DNA from: Oscheius sp. JU75
Taxonomy: Eukaryota; Nematoda; Chromadorea; Rhabditida; Rhabditidae
Length of the DNA stretch: 64,000 nt
NCBI GenBank assembly: GCA_037178855.1
Contig: JASJZC010000007.1
Span: 7,130,001-7,194,000, forward strand
Direction of reading: 5' to 3'
A program made the position numbers and the translations under genes. Below are positions 21,623 to 34,519 of this stretch, one piece after another. The stretch's first letter is position 1. Each line of letters opens with the position of its first letter. Under the pieces are notes generated by a model. The model had not been told where the DNA came from. It did not search any database and saw only the letters and a program-made list of their open reading frames with translations.

Positions 21623-24600
21623 TGTACAAACTTATCCCATGACCACAAACTCAAAGCACTGTATGTACATATTTTCAAAAGCTACATTGCTGGTTTTCCT
21701 CTTCCTTATGAGCTAATATTTAAGAAACCGGTATTGTGGAAAAATTTAGACCAGCTACATGAGATTGCTCCTACAGAATGTTTTAGCCAAAATGCTCTTA
21801 AATTGTTCGTGTGATGAAATTTGTCCGCTGTCCTCATTTGATTCGGAGGTTATTTCCTCCTGTGGAATCTTTTCCGCCAAACCATGGAAGAAAATGAAGT
21901 ATGTCATTGGGAAGAGCACCGGGGCGCCATTCAACGTGGAAGACCGCTAAATCATCAGTAATGGTGGACGCTCGGGTTCCCCGTTCCGTCCTGGTTGCTG
22001 TTGCAACAACGAAGGAATGGAGAGATCTTCGTTAAAGCCTTAAATTGTTGGGAAAAGCCCATTGTGTGCTCTTAACGAAGTCAAGCAGGAATAGGAAGTT
22101 ATTCCAGAGAGAAAGGACATGTCGTTTAGTGACGTAACCAGATTACATTAACCTTCGTAAGGCCTATTTTAGTATACGCCAACAATTCACCTCTTCTGTT
22201 ATTTATAATTGTGGTCAGCATACCTCTTTTGACACAGCTTTGTGCCCCGGGTGATAAACATAATCTAGTATGCCTTTCATGCAGACCACCCGCTAGGAGT
22301 TTTTGCCGTTCAGGTGGTAGATTTGACGTGTGTTGCTAATCCAACTTTCAGTTTGGTGGTAATGCTGCTTATTTCGTGACTTGAAAAACCAAGGATTCTG
22401 TTTCTTCGCCTTATAAGCAATAGTCTGCTCTTGCTTTTATTACATAACTTAGCATGAATCCCGGTTCTTACGATATCCACCAGCCGTCTACGACGACTTT
22501 GCCCATTAGTCTTACTTAGCATTGACAACAGGCGGATGCGCCGCTTCTACAATAGCCTAAGTTCCCAAATTTCCCCAAAAGCTGCCTTGCCAACTTAATC
22601 CTTACATACCATGACTTGCCAGCTTTTTTCTCGTAGGGACGCACGGACGGACGGAAAAACATCATTGCACATTAGTAGTAGAGAGATGGGAGTGAAATTG
22701 TCAGCTGTTACTCGAATTTTTCTGGTTTATGTTAGTTTTCAACTTTTTGCTTTTCTCTTTTCAAAGCTTTCATTAAAAAAATGATGGCAACAGACGTCCG
22801 GGTTGTGGTAATAGAAGGCCACCGAAGTATTACCGGCTTGTATCGTTTCCGTTGTATAAATTAGCAGCTTTTCAACGAAGTCAAAATACGAGTATAAATA
22901 GAGATCGCTTGAAAGAATTGGCCTCGTTGATATCCACCTACTCTCTTTCTTACCTTTTTCTATCAATTTCACTTTGGTTCACGACTTTTTCTCAAAAACA
23001 GATTATTTGCTTCTCATACGATGAGGTCATCTGGAAGCTCTTCATAGACATGATAATATCTTCTCCCGAGATTCATGAAAGATTCCGCCCGCATGAATAA
23101 GTGATTAATAGTCTGCGTACAAGAAAAGAGGGTCCTCTATTCCAGGGTTTCATTAATATATCCATTCAATCTATCCTTCCTTCTTGTAGCTCAGTCTACC
23201 TTACTTCATTCTCACCGCAACTTTTCACGGAATAACTACTGGAAAAAAGATGGAGAGCCGTACGATTGTAGTCTCTGCCACGATTTTCTGGCATATGAAT
23301 TGTGGATCCATCGGTGCTTACTACTAATGAATAGATCATCAACACTTGCACTCTCTTTCCGGTTCCCATGCTGATATGGCAACCATTCTCCTAATTTCTT
23401 TTCATTTGATTGTTGACTCGTAATTTGGGGGCTGAGGACGTAAAAAATTATGATTGTCCTCTGGCAGTTATCCTTAGATTCCAATGTGTTCTCCATCAAA
23501 TTGTCATATAATTGTGGCTTTGTCGAGCCTTTTTATAATGAGGACTCACTAGCTTCAATCTAATAGGAAAGAGTGCTTTTTCACATCTACGCAATTCAGC
23601 CAGAAGGCTTTTGCAATTAATGCACTTGGATTTAGTCTCTTCTCACATGGTCGCCTCGTTTTTTTTTCTTCTCTGAACCATTGCGACCATGGGCTTACGT
23701 CGTTTTCAACTATCTTCATTTGTACTTACTGGTCGACTAAGTTATCTATATTAACTTTGTTTTTACTTTGTTGTCATTAAAAAAAAACTTCATGGATAAG
23801 CTAATTACATTGGCCTTTTGGGTACAAATATTTTTGGACACCAAGAGGGATTACCAGAAGAATAATGTTGTTTAATAGCGATCAGCTTCACCTGCTTTAG
23901 TTTACGTAGGAACTTTTCTCATGATTTCTTGAAGGGTACATGAAAAATACACATGAAAACTGTGCTTATATTCCCATATGACATTGCGATTGTGTGTTCT
24001 TCCTCTCATACGTTCAGGCCTGCTGTGATTCTCAGCCTTTCTCATCTCTCAATATCTGAGAAGAGAAGCCAACATCCGCTCATCTGCCAGCTGAGGATAA
24101 TCTTTAGCGGAGATTGTCATTTCCTGTGCGAGATAGAATGCGTCCCGTGCCCTATCCTGCTGGTAAAGAGGGCTGAACTTTCACAGAGAGTCCTCCCTCT
24201 CATTTTCGGTGCTAGGGATTCACAGAATACGCAGTTTATTTACCCTTGTAAATTATGCATGCCTTAATCTTCACAGCTCTTTGAACAGCTATGATGTCTC
24301 TACTAATTTTTCAAAGTCTCTGTTGCATGTTACTAAATGTTTTCTCTCTTGCACAAATAGATGTTGGCTCTGACGCAGTTTGGAAGCAAATTTCCCTGTA
24401 AAGATTAGCCAAACATATATACAATCGCGTGATTGCAGCTCTCAAGTTGTAGAAAGGATTCTTCCTACACAGGCCGTTCATTCATTGATAAATTCGCATG
24501 AACGCTCCAAGACTCAACTTATTGTAGATTTATTGATTCGTATATTATGCAGAAAAAAGCCGCACATGTGGGAATGGATAAGTTGGCAAGGGGAAGCTTG

Positions 24601-25284
24601 CAGAGACTTAGCTATCGGCCTGTCTTCTCTTCTTCACTTTATGACCTGTCTGGCGACCCTAATTAAAAGAATTCGGCTGGCCAGTGCTCCGCCTCTTATT
24701 TACAAGCACTTCAGCTTTTTAACTTCCTCTAAAAGGTCAACCTCCGGGTCACTTTCCCACCCTAAATGAATTTTCGATGAGTCATCAACAGACGGTTCCC
24801 GTATCTCATTAATTAGCAAAGCTTTTCACACTGAATTCATCAAAAGCTTCCAAAATGGGACTCCCTTTATTTGGCTCCACCTTCTATCCCCAGTTGCCAG
24901 GCGTCAGTTAAAAAAGTCACACATTCTGCTTCTTCACTCATCCGTGCATACTTACAATAATCTTCAATGTCCTACACGCACTGTTTTATTCATGCTCTTG
25001 TCAGTACCCTCATCAATTTCTTGATGTTCCTCACCTCATAAAAAATAAGGGGAATACGACCCCTGAGATCTTGCCATTTTTGACTTTTCTTATGATCGCC
25101 CATGTTTTCCACAACGAAAAAGGCCAAAATTAATGTAGTCACGACCTTTTATCATGTTTTTAGAGTTTTGGCCGGGGTCACATGCAAGGAATACTGCGAA
25201 CTAATGTCCAATCAAAAAGTACATTTTACTCTTTCCACTCCGCCCTCTTTTCTTGATAACAGAGATAGGCCAAGCCACTTCAGG
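21623..25284. other. 3.7-kb intergenic region, no recognised gene
   Basis: AT-rich sequence with scattered open frames of 60-130 codons (for example 24380-24769 and 23953-24267 on +). None shows a domain, signal peptide or coherent splice pattern. It probably holds the SEC14L1 3' UTR and the upstream control region of the GTPase gene. Confidence 0.5.
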
Positions 25285-26536
25285 ATGAGCGAGGATCGCT
25301 ACCGTCTCGTCGTCCTCGGATCTGCCAAAGTCGGCAAAACCAGCATTATCCGTCGTTATCTCTACAACGAATTTTCCGAAAAATACAAAGAGACGATCGA
25401 GGATCTGCACTCGCGCGAGTTTCGTATCCAAGTCTTAAAGGATTAGGTGACCGAGCAATGACCATATTATCTTCAGGGTGTTCCTCTAAATTTGGATATT
25501 CTCGATACAAACTTCAACTTTCCGGATATGAGAAAGATTGCAGTGAATTCGGCAAGTGCCTTCATGCTCGTTTTCAGCGTAGACGATGTGACGAGCTTTA
25601 AGGAGGTGAGAAGGTACTGCGACTACTGTATAGTTGATCTTTAGATGTCTGAGCTATGGCAGGAAATTTGCGAACGTCGTTCGGACCTCGCCGGAATTCC
25701 TGTGATTGTTGTGGGAAATAAGGCTGATATGCCCACGAAGAAGGTAGCTTTTGTTTTCAATGCAAGAAAAGCTTCCTATTAAGATCTATGAAGCCACTGC
25801 TACAGCCTTTACTAGCAGGTTGAGCAACAACGTTTGCTACCTAGAGGCTTCGGCAAGGACCTGTTTGAACATTGTGGAAATCTTCAGAACACTTCTTGAA
25901 GTCAGTGGTTTTCCACGCTGCAAGGTACGATAGCTATTAATCGCTCTATACATCTGGATTTTAGGCCGGTGGGGGATCTCTGGACGACTCGGAAGACATT
26001 CGTGGAGAGCGGAACACTGCTCTTCGTCGCATCAACACAACTAGAAACAGGCCGATGAATCGAGAGATCTTTGCTTCTAGGGCTGAGGTGAGGAGTGACA
26101 AACTTGAAGTATGCTCTTTGCACGTTTTGCATTCTTTCAATCTGTTTTTCATCTTTACCTTCAGGAGAAAGTGAACGCTCCTGTACTTGATAAGCAAATA
26201 AGTAATCCTGCTCTTATCATTCCCCACATCACAGATTTGCGTCGCAATCGTTCTTTCAAGGCATGTTTCTTCCCGCTTTCATCATACTCACGTTCAAAGT
26301 TTTGTTTACGAACATGGTAGTTTAGGCTCCAAAGTCAGCTAGAGGATCAGAAAAGAACGGTGAGCTACCTGAGGAGGGTAAGCTCAGTAGGAGTAGCAGC
26401 CTCATACGGTAACACAGGCTACTTTGAAGTAACAAAAAACCATAAATTCAGGCGAACCAAGCACCTTTCGCTGAAGATTCGACGCGACAAGAACGACGAC
26501 TTTGGCCAAGATGACAGTGATTGCCATATCCAGTGA
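25285..26536 (+). CDS. RASD/Dexras-like small GTPase with altered G3 box
   Basis: Membrane-anchored Ras-superfamily protein closest in pattern to RASD1/RASD2. It starts MSEDRYRLVVLGSAKVGKTS, with P-loop GSAKVGKT. The effector region is KYKETIEDLHSREFRIQ. LDILDTNFNFPDMRKIAV stands where RASD proteins have LDILDTSGNHPFPAMRR, so the invariant Gly of DxxG is replaced and a short segment is missing. G4 is GNKADMP and G5 EASART. A basic, Arg/Asn-rich extension follows (RRINTTRNRPMNREIFASR; LRRNRSFKAPKSARGS; RLKIRRDKNDDFG). It ends CHIQ, a possible CAAX box for prenylation. A catalytically unusual or constitutively bound GTPase is possible but is inference. AATAAA at 26638 ends the transcript. Confidence 0.87.
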
Positions 26537-26637
26537 TCCTTGCATACGTGCCCCATCTGTATCAATCTTCAACAATACTTCCTTCCTAAGCAACTCTCCC
26601 CAAGTTTCCCAAAATGCTGTGTCAGTATACTTATGCT

Positions 26638-26643
26638 AATAAA
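26638..26643 (+). other. Polyadenylation signal of RASD-like gene
   Basis: AATAAA about 100 nt after the stop codon. Confidence 0.65.
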
Positions 26644-27236
26644 GTTATGTTATTTGTTGGTATCAGAGTACTTTTCTATCTCTTTCCTCGTCTCTTTTCT
26701 TGAAGGTTTAGGAGGTTCGCTTGTAAATGTAGATTGAATTATGTTTAGTATAGCCTTATCATACTAATTATTACTGGAAGATAAAATGGCAACATATTTT
26801 CTTCTTGCTACGAGCTAGACATAAAGCAGTGCGTCAAATTACTGAGAGCCGCTACAAAACATTGCCGAGGTAACAGGATAATTAGTTTAGAAAATACAGA
26901 AGAGACAGTGTAACAAAACACGTCCAAAAGCATTTCTGGAATGTTGGTAAGCAGCAAGAAACCTGCAACTTCAATGTATCCTCATAGCTGAAATTACTCA
27001 GTGAGAGATGTCATAACTGTGATTGTCTTGAAATACGTAAGTTCATCTACGACACTTGTAAACTCTGGTTTATTTGCCAAATCTGAGTAATTGAAAAGAA
27101 TACATGTCTGGGATAATACTTAGATGAAAGGAGGGAACTGTACAACTGCGGGAGAGATTGTGGTATCACCGGGGGCAAGATGGTGAAATGTTGGCAAAAT
27201 GCTGATATGATATGGTCTGTCTTACTGACGACGTTC
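26644..27236. other. Convergent intergenic gap, no feature
   Basis: Sequence between the 3' ends of the GTPase and tetraspanin genes. I see nothing beyond probable 3' UTR. Confidence 0.5.
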
Positions 27237-28254
27237 TCAATAGCTCTGATTTCTCTTGTCCTTTACGGCTCCGCACATGACACAGGCGAGAATCATCGCC
27301 AAGAGCTCAAAGTGATCTGCTTACGCAAGAGTTTTGTGTGTTTACCTCAATGACAAGGATGGCGAAGCAGATGACAAGGACAATGAGCAGATTTCCTTCA
27401 AGAACAGACCAGAACTTGGCTCCACATCCTGGTGGTCCGTAAGCACAATTGGGGCACGTGGTAGGAATAGCTTGTCCATAAGTAGCCCAGTCGTTGCAAG
27501 AGTAAGCTCCACAGCAGAAAAGCTAAAAAGTCGCATATTTAGGTTTTCTCAACATTTCCTACTCCTCTCTGAAGTTGGTCCATAATGTTACGATAGGTTT
27601 GTTGAGTGGAGTAGTTTCTGACACCAAACTCTCTCAGGACGTAGGTGACATATTCACGAATCTGTAATTATTTTATTTTTCTTTTCTGGCTTGTTAAACA
27701 TACGCTGTCCTTCTTGACGAAATACATGATAATGGCAACAATTTTGACGACGAAGATAATGATGACGAAGAGGAAGTACTGAAATTATAATAGTTGACTA
27801 TTCGACGGGGAAGTAGCCGGGTTCTTATTTGCGACAGGTAAATTATATGGGAAAACAAATGACCATGCTTGTAAATAACCCTTACCAGTCCGATTGCGCA
27901 CAGACTCTCGCAGGCGCTGCCGCAACATCCAAGAAAACCGAGGATAAGGAGAACTGCTCCAATGACCATGATTCCGTATAGGATGTAGTAGATCTTAAAC
28001 AGGACGTTGTATCATAATTATAGAAGTCTGCTACCGTATCCATCGGTAGATCTGATATGTTAATGTTACCCTGATTCACTAGTTTCACCATCATGCTCGA
28101 GTCGACTCTCATCCATATTGCAAAGGCAAGAACGACAACACCCAAAGCCTAAAATCTGTTTTTGTCACAAGATGGTCAAGAATCTTACAAAGAGGAGAAA
28201 GTTGATCGCCCAGAAGATGTACTTGACGCACTTGTTTCCACAACCAGCAACCAT
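27237..28254 (-). CDS. Tetraspanin
   Basis: Four-pass membrane organiser. It starts MVAGCGNKCVKYIFWAINFL (TM1). A small first loop ends DLPMDTV, followed by YGIMVIGAVLLILGFLGCCG (TM2) and CESLCAIGLYFLFVIIIFVV (TM3). The large extracellular loop contains the diagnostic LFCCGAYSCNDW and then CPNCAYGPPGCGAKFW. TM4 is NLLIVLVICFAILVIE and continues into LLAMILACVMCGAVKDKRN, ending NQSY. Cysteines flank the membrane segments as in palmitoylated tetraspanins. The last intron seems to end at an unusual TTTGAG acceptor; using the nearer CAG instead would put the tail out of frame. Subfamily not assigned. Confidence 0.9.
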
Positions 28255-29531
28255 CCTGAAACGACTAAGTCTGTATGTCTAGGCAGAACAGAAAAGAGAA
28301 GTGTAGGTCGGGCTGATTGACTGACTCGTTAGAGTAGCATTGTACTAGTTAGTCTTTTGAGGAAATGAAGGCGGAGTCAGGTTCGGAGTGAGAGAGGAGG
28401 CTAGGTGATAACAATGTGGCGCTACTATGGGAACGCGGGCGCGCACGCGTAGCCCTGGGAATCACTCAGCTGCGTTGGTGTTAATCAGCCCCTCCGGTTG
28501 AAATGCTGATTAATGATATTGTGTCACTTATGAGACAATATGCTGCCATTAAGCAGCATATTTTGCGGAGAAGGCAGATCGTCCTGAAATAGAGAAGCTA
28601 GTATAACCATGCTAAAGAATTGAAAGAAATTCGTTTTTTTAAGCAATGATTCCGTGTTAGTCAGCGTGAGAGCGAACCATAATGCATAAAGGGGCCAGAA
28701 GCAGAAGGCACACTCGAATGATAAGAAGAAGGTGTTTGAATATGGAGACAGTGGTGTTATGGTTTGTATAACACCTGCTTGGCGAGACCGGGTCGTAAAC
28801 AGTATATTATGCACAGGTGAAACTTTAAGAAGAAGTGTTAATCAGAGGGACGTCCACTGTTTTAATTCAAATCTTTGAAACTTGATGTAACATGTACAAT
28901 TAGACAAAGACTTTTGGGAAAGTTTATAGACGTTGCACAGCAATGCCCTGGTTCTGTGAGTAAGTTGAAAAATCTTGTGATTGATTGCGCTAATGTTTAG
29001 ATTGTGTTCAGTTTCGGTGAAAATGGTGTGTTTCGTGTGACTTTCCGACAATAACAGGGAGGAAAGAAGCAGATACTTGGAATATATCTCATGTCTCCGA
29101 TATCTGTAGGGGAGGAGAGAGAAATGAAAAAATAGGGCTTTAACTAAAAGATGATCCTCTGCCGCTCCGAACGAAGGGCTTCTCTCCATCACGTGTCCTT
29201 CAAAAATGAACTTAGTTAAGGCTGTTAACAAGACGAATGATGGCTGTCTTTTAGCTAAACAATTTGGTTTCTCTTTGTTTGCGTGACTGAAAGGGGGAAG
29301 CACGGTAACCGAGTCATCGCAATTTTGTTATGGCGATGATCGCGTCTTTCGAAACTCGACATCATCAACTGGCCATTGACCTCACAGATACTAATTTGAG
29401 CTCCAAGATCAGACTTCTCACTTATGAAAACTGGTTAATATCGTGGGAAAAACAAGGAGATCTCGATCAAACGAGACCTTTGGGATTCTTGTAGTGCGAA
29501 TGTTTATTGAAAACCAAATGAATCACTCGAC
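28255..29531. other. Upstream of tetraspanin; no recognised gene
   Basis: The tetraspanin promoter must lie here. A minus-strand open frame at 28842-29303 (153 codons) is the longest but has no recognisable motif and a composition like noncoding DNA, so I do not call it. Confidence 0.5.
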
Positions 29532-29789
29532 TTACAGGGACAGTTCCCTTTCGACATCGTACATGACAACGACATGGACGGGGACATAGAGACCAATGAT
29601 GAAGAACTGAAGCAGATAAGGAGAGTTAAAGGAATCTGAATAGACGTTTGCTATGTTCTACCGTCATTTACCTTCAGAAAGTGGCGGGGCATCCAGGAAG
29701 ATAATAAGGTCAATGGCCATACCAGCTCCGCTTCCAAACATCAGCAGATACTTGTAGCAGGAGAGCAGGAGAGACTTGCATCTGATCAT
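29532..29789 (-). CDS. Tiny two-TM membrane protein, unknown family
   Basis: Two exons joined by one short intron; the reading frame is too short to stand out as an open frame. It starts MIRCKSLLLSCYKYLLMFG. The first hydrophobic stretch runs from LLMFGSGAGMAIDLIIFL, then DAPPLSEDSFNSPY, a second hydrophobic stretch LLQFFIIGLYVPVHVVVM, and it ends YDVERELSL. About 70 residues. The splice that joins the first exon (…PPLSE) to the second gives an uninterrupted frame through both hydrophobic parts, which supports it. It could instead be the last two exons of a longer gene, since the exon has an AG just before the ATG region. I do not recognise a family. Confidence 0.5.
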
Positions 29790-29985
29790 AAGACAATGAT
29801 TATGCTTCCGAAGGCTGTTTTTGTGTCAATGTCCTTGTAGCCGGGCTGAATCATACGAAGTCGTACTCAAGTGGCCACGCATCATCTGTAAGGACGTATG
29901 GTTGAATGGCAAAGACGGTCAGAGCAAACAAACTCCCTTAAAAGACGACCAAAATAGGGAGACAGTAGTCGGTCACTTTTCAACG

Positions 29986-30563
29986 ATGCTGCCTCTGATT
30001 TTTATTGCCATTTTTCCTCTTGCATACTCTCTGGAATGTTACACTGGTATATGCACCTAGTTACCCCGTTTAATCAAATTGTATAGATGTTCAAAAAGGA
30101 TTCCATCGTCCGCATGGAGGAACCCCTTGCCAGCCTGGAGCCCAATTTTGTTTGAGGTGAATAAGACGATTGGTTTTGTAGCATTTTAATTTCAGCCAAC
30201 TAATTTCTGGATCCAATCTGGTTACATATCTATGTGACCAACCAATGAGTCCGGCATGCAGGGTAAATTGTTTTTTCTCACTTTCCTCTAGTTCACCCAA
30301 TTAACTGAAGGAAGACATTTATGAAGGACTACTTTCAGATTCCCGGTTGCTACACGAACGAATCTGGCGACCAAGTCTGTTGCTGCAATACTGACCGCTG
30401 CAACGTTGGCATTGGAGGAGGCGTTAGTCCCAACTCCGGACGTAACAATGGCTATAACAACGGCCCTCACAGCGGTCCAGGCTACAATGGTTGGGGATGG
30501 AATTCTTCCTCTAAGTTGGCCTCCCTCTCCAGTCTTCTCATATTACTGCTAACCCGAGCGTAG
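29986..30563 (+). CDS. Ly6/uPAR three-finger GPI-anchored protein
   Basis: Small cell-surface protein. A signal peptide, MLPLIFIAIFPLAYS, precedes LECYTG, the classic Ly6 start. Ten cysteines follow, ending in CCCNTDRCN, the Ly6 C-terminal signature. Next come a Gly/Asn-rich, low-complexity stretch (GGGVSPNSGRNNGYNNGP) and a hydrophobic tail, LASLSSLLILLLTRA, preceded by small residues, as expected for a GPI signal. Four exons; the last acceptor is inferred from phase. AATAAA at 30632. Ligand unknown; Ly6 proteins often modulate receptors or form junctions. Confidence 0.85.
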
Positions 30564-31387
30564 TTCCCAATCTCTGACATCATGTGAGATCTTTCGAAAT
30601 GTCTCCCTTCCACTCCATTTCAAGTCATGTGTAATAAATTTGTTCCGAGTAGTCATGGATACAAAATGCTCAAATCACATTTCCAATCAAATCAGAAAAG
30701 AATGGGACTAATTTGACTGTTATCCCCTGCCTCGTGGTAAAAAGAACAGTCTACAGCAACGTGACAGCATAATTGGTCGCGGTGTTGACCTCTTTGGCCC
30801 GCAAAAAGTGAGACCAACTCGTGTTTAGACTACGCGCGACGAGTATTTTTAAAACCTTGCCAGCTGCTTCTCTTTGCCGCGGATAGTTACGTGGGATGAC
30901 GGTGACTGTTCTCAATGGCTCATTTTCCCCGAGAAAACTGAGCTTGTTTTTTTTGAAAGCGGATCACATTCTGTTCATCCCACCAAACAGTCGACGCCCC
31001 GTCTTTCCTTCTCCTTACAGACTTTTTGACCTATTCTCTCGTGTCCAGCTGTTTCGAGCGAACACTGCGCCGGGGTCGCATCGATCTCTTCGAAAATGAG
31101 CCATATCCAAAACTTTCGAATCTTATTACATATTTTCGAATACTTTTTCACTATCTGTAGGAGATGGTGCTTAGGTTATTTAAGATTTCGTGATTGAAAG
31201 GAAAGTGTTGTCTTTTTTCTAATAGTCTCGTAGTCATGACAACAGCCTGTCGTTCTTGATAACAATTGTTATGGGCTATATTTTCACGCAAGCCAATCAG
31301 CGTCATTGCTAAGGCCTACCTTTCTCTCACACCGCCGCCCTCCATTTTCAGTCTGTCATTAAAGATCTTTCTTTTCAGGCAGGAGAG
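30564..31387. other. Intergenic, no recognised gene
   Basis: Ly6-like 3' UTR and the control region of the LITAF-domain gene. The short frames at 30.9-31.1 and 31.3-31.5 kb have no family features. Confidence 0.5.
30632..30637 (+). other. Polyadenylation signal of Ly6-like gene
   Basis: AATAAA about 70 nt after the stop codon. Confidence 0.65.
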
Positions 31388-32026
<639 letters not shown>

Positions 32027-32044
32027 TCTGAAAAAAGTGTTGTA

Positions 32045-32050
32045 AATAAA
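32045..32050 (+). other. Polyadenylation signal of LITAF-domain gene
   Basis: AATAAA 19 nt after the stop codon; an unusually short 3' UTR. Confidence 0.65.
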
Positions 32051-32245
32051 GATGCTCTTGTTTGGAGCCAAAGTCAACTTTCCCTTACGGCGCAAATCAT
32101 GGGGGCGGGGTTGAATATTGATGCTCCTCTAACGAGGCTTCGAAGCACCCATTCTTCTCTTTACAAAAAGAGGCGCTAGATTTAAAGCTCCTTCGGCTCT
32201 CCTCTCTTCAGACTTCTCACACACGGACCAATTCATTATGCACAT

Positions 32246-34385
32246 ATGGGCTTTTCGTCGTCGGTGATGCTGTTCGTCTTTTTAACAATGGTACAACTGG
32301 TACAAGCCGGAGGACAATACTATCGCTGTGCTAACGATACCGAGATCATCGACTATCTTCTTATCGACGCCGCCAGTCATTACAATAAGCATAAGCTGCC
32401 AACAACGCCAGTTGATGTGAGAATAGAGATGTGGGTCCAGGAAGTCACCTCCGTTTCGGAAATGACCCAAGACTTTGAAATAGGTCAGTTTAACCAAGAT
32501 GTAAAGCTCGTTCTCAAAGACACCCTTGTTGAAATCAATTGGGTGCGTTGTTGTCAAATTTGTCACCTAGAGGAAATCTCATGAGACGCTGCTTTCCAGA
32601 TTTGTATATGAATGAATACTGGACAGATCCGGGCTTAGCTTACAACATGTTGAATCCATGTCAAGGAAACTTGTCGTTTGACTATAATGTGCTGGCAAGA
32701 ATGTGGACTCCGAATACCTGTTTCATCAACTCGAAGGTACATGAATATCGTCACCAACGAATTAAGTTGTTTCAGGCTGCGGTCATGCACAGTTCTCCGT
32801 TTCGGAATGTCTTCTTGATGGTGTTTCCTAATGGTGAGTACCGCTTACTGGAAAAACAATACAAACCTAAAACGTCAAATTCAAACTCAGACTTGCATTC
32901 CATTGTTTTGCTTAACAGGTTTCAATTTAAAGACCAAAATTTTCAATAATGCAATTTTTGACGTTTTTTATGCTTTATTAATCCTTCTATTATCATTGTT
33001 ATTCTATAACATATCGCGAACGCTTTACCGCTTTTCCCCAGACGCGACTGCATATGTAGCGAAGACTAACATTATTTGGTGGCGTCGATTCATAAGCTGA
33101 CTCGCCGCGTCCACTATAGTAACCAAATCTGCAAAACTTGATCAACGCCGTGAGCCAGTTAACCCTCCAGACGCAATGTGTAAAGTGGCTCGTTAAGAGA
33201 AGAGTCTGAGAAAATAAGGAACTTCTTTTTCAGGATCTGTGTGGTCAAACTGGAGAATAAAGAGCACAGGACCATGCAACATGGATCTGTCAAAGTTTCC
33301 CATGGATACCATCGAATGCAAACTTACCTTTGAATCCTTCAATTACAATAGGGTAAATGCTCCTATTTGAAAGCTTAGCCTAAATTTTTAGGATGAAGTA
33401 CGAATGACTTGGAGCGACAACCCTGTGATCACATTCAAAGAAATTGAACTGCCTGACTTCAACATGGTCAACTATTCAATATCGGAAAATCGAACGGTTG
33501 GTTGAGCTCTATGTAAACCAAGAATGTTTCAGTTATATGCTGCTGGATACTGGGACGAACTGACAGTAACATTTTTGTTCAGGAGAAGATATGGTTGGTA
33601 TCTTCTACAAGGTAGGGTTTAGTAAGCTATTCTAAAATTCCTTAGGTTTCATTCCAACCTACATGACTGTCTTTATCTCTTGGATTTCATTCTACCTTGG
33701 ACCAAAAGCAATTCCGGCAAGAACTATGCTGGGTGTTAACGCACTCCTCGCAATGACATTCCAATTTGGAAACATTATCAGAAACTTACCAAGAGTATCT
33801 TATGTGAAAGCTATTGATATTTGGATGTTTGGGTAGGCAAGACGGTTAAACTGCTATAGGTCAATGTTTCAGAGGCATCAGCTTTGTTTTCGCTTCACTC
33901 ATGGAGCTGGCTGTCATTGGCTTCTTGACAAAAGATGAAGGCAGACCATCACAACTGACATCAAACATATCGACCAGAAAGTAGGTATTTCCATAAACAT
34001 AACGTTACACTATGCCTAGTCTATTACAAACTCTTTTTCATCGTACATTCACTTTCCAACCGGCTCATGCCAAATGTTATCCGTGTTAAGCGATTTTACC
34101 CTTTTTTACCCAGGGAAAAAAACAGAATGGAGACAGTAACTTCTTTGAAGTTTCCATCCTCTTTTATCGTGTTTTCCAGGTTCAACTTCAGCAAACCTGG
34201 ATCAGAGCCTCCAAAAAAGTCGAAGAACTTGAAAATCTGCGAGAAGCTCGACCTATTGTCCCGGATAATGTTTCCGCGTAAGTCACTCCTTCACTCTTTA
34301 AAGGGTTCCAGTGTTCTATTCTTTATACAACTTTCTCTATTGGGGCGTCTACATGAGAAGTGCGTTGGAACATGCTCAAATGTAA
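32246..34385 (+). CDS. Cys-loop ligand-gated ion channel, anion type
   Basis: Neurotransmitter-gated pentameric channel subunit. A signal peptide ([21 protein letters not shown]) is followed by the ligand-binding domain with [23 protein letters not shown] and the Cys loop [15 protein letters not shown], with 13 residues between the cysteines. M1 is [19 protein letters not shown]2 begins [16 protein letters not shown]; the PAR motif before M2 predicts anion selectivity. M2-M3 has [15 protein letters not shown]. The M3-M4 loop is short and Lys-rich. M4 is reached by an acceptor at 34310 (ttccag): [18 protein letters not shown], ending EHAQM. The pattern resembles nematode acetylcholine- or GABA-gated chloride subunits; the ligand cannot be assigned. 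Intron 32836-33234 is the longest of the gene. Confidence 0.92.
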
Positions 34386-34426
34386 CGAACTACGAGTCTA
34401 CTGTCTGTGCTCAATTGATTCGGGTA

Positions 34427-34432
34427 AATAAA
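34427..34432 (+). other. Polyadenylation signal of channel gene
   Basis: AATAAA 42 nt after the stop; the convergent SID-1-family stop codon is only about 90 nt further on. Confidence 0.6.
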
Positions 34433-34519
34433 ACGATTTATTTCACTTTGAGTATTATTCATGTCTTTTTTTACCCGTTTGCATGAAGTATTTTAAGTTC
34501 TATATACAATGTACAGTGA

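Noticed and set aside
24380..24769. 129-codon open frame on +
   Set aside because: No recognisable features and no conserved splice or start context; lies in AT-rich intergenic DNA.
28842..29303. 153-codon minus-strand open frame upstream of tetraspanin
   Set aside because: Composition like noncoding DNA, no motif, no plausible splice partner.
32831..33100. Hydrophobic open frame inside the Cys-loop receptor gene
   Set aside because: It lies in the 32836-33234 intron; the receptor's ligand-binding domain joins in frame across it (VFPNG to SVWSNW), so it is not an exon.
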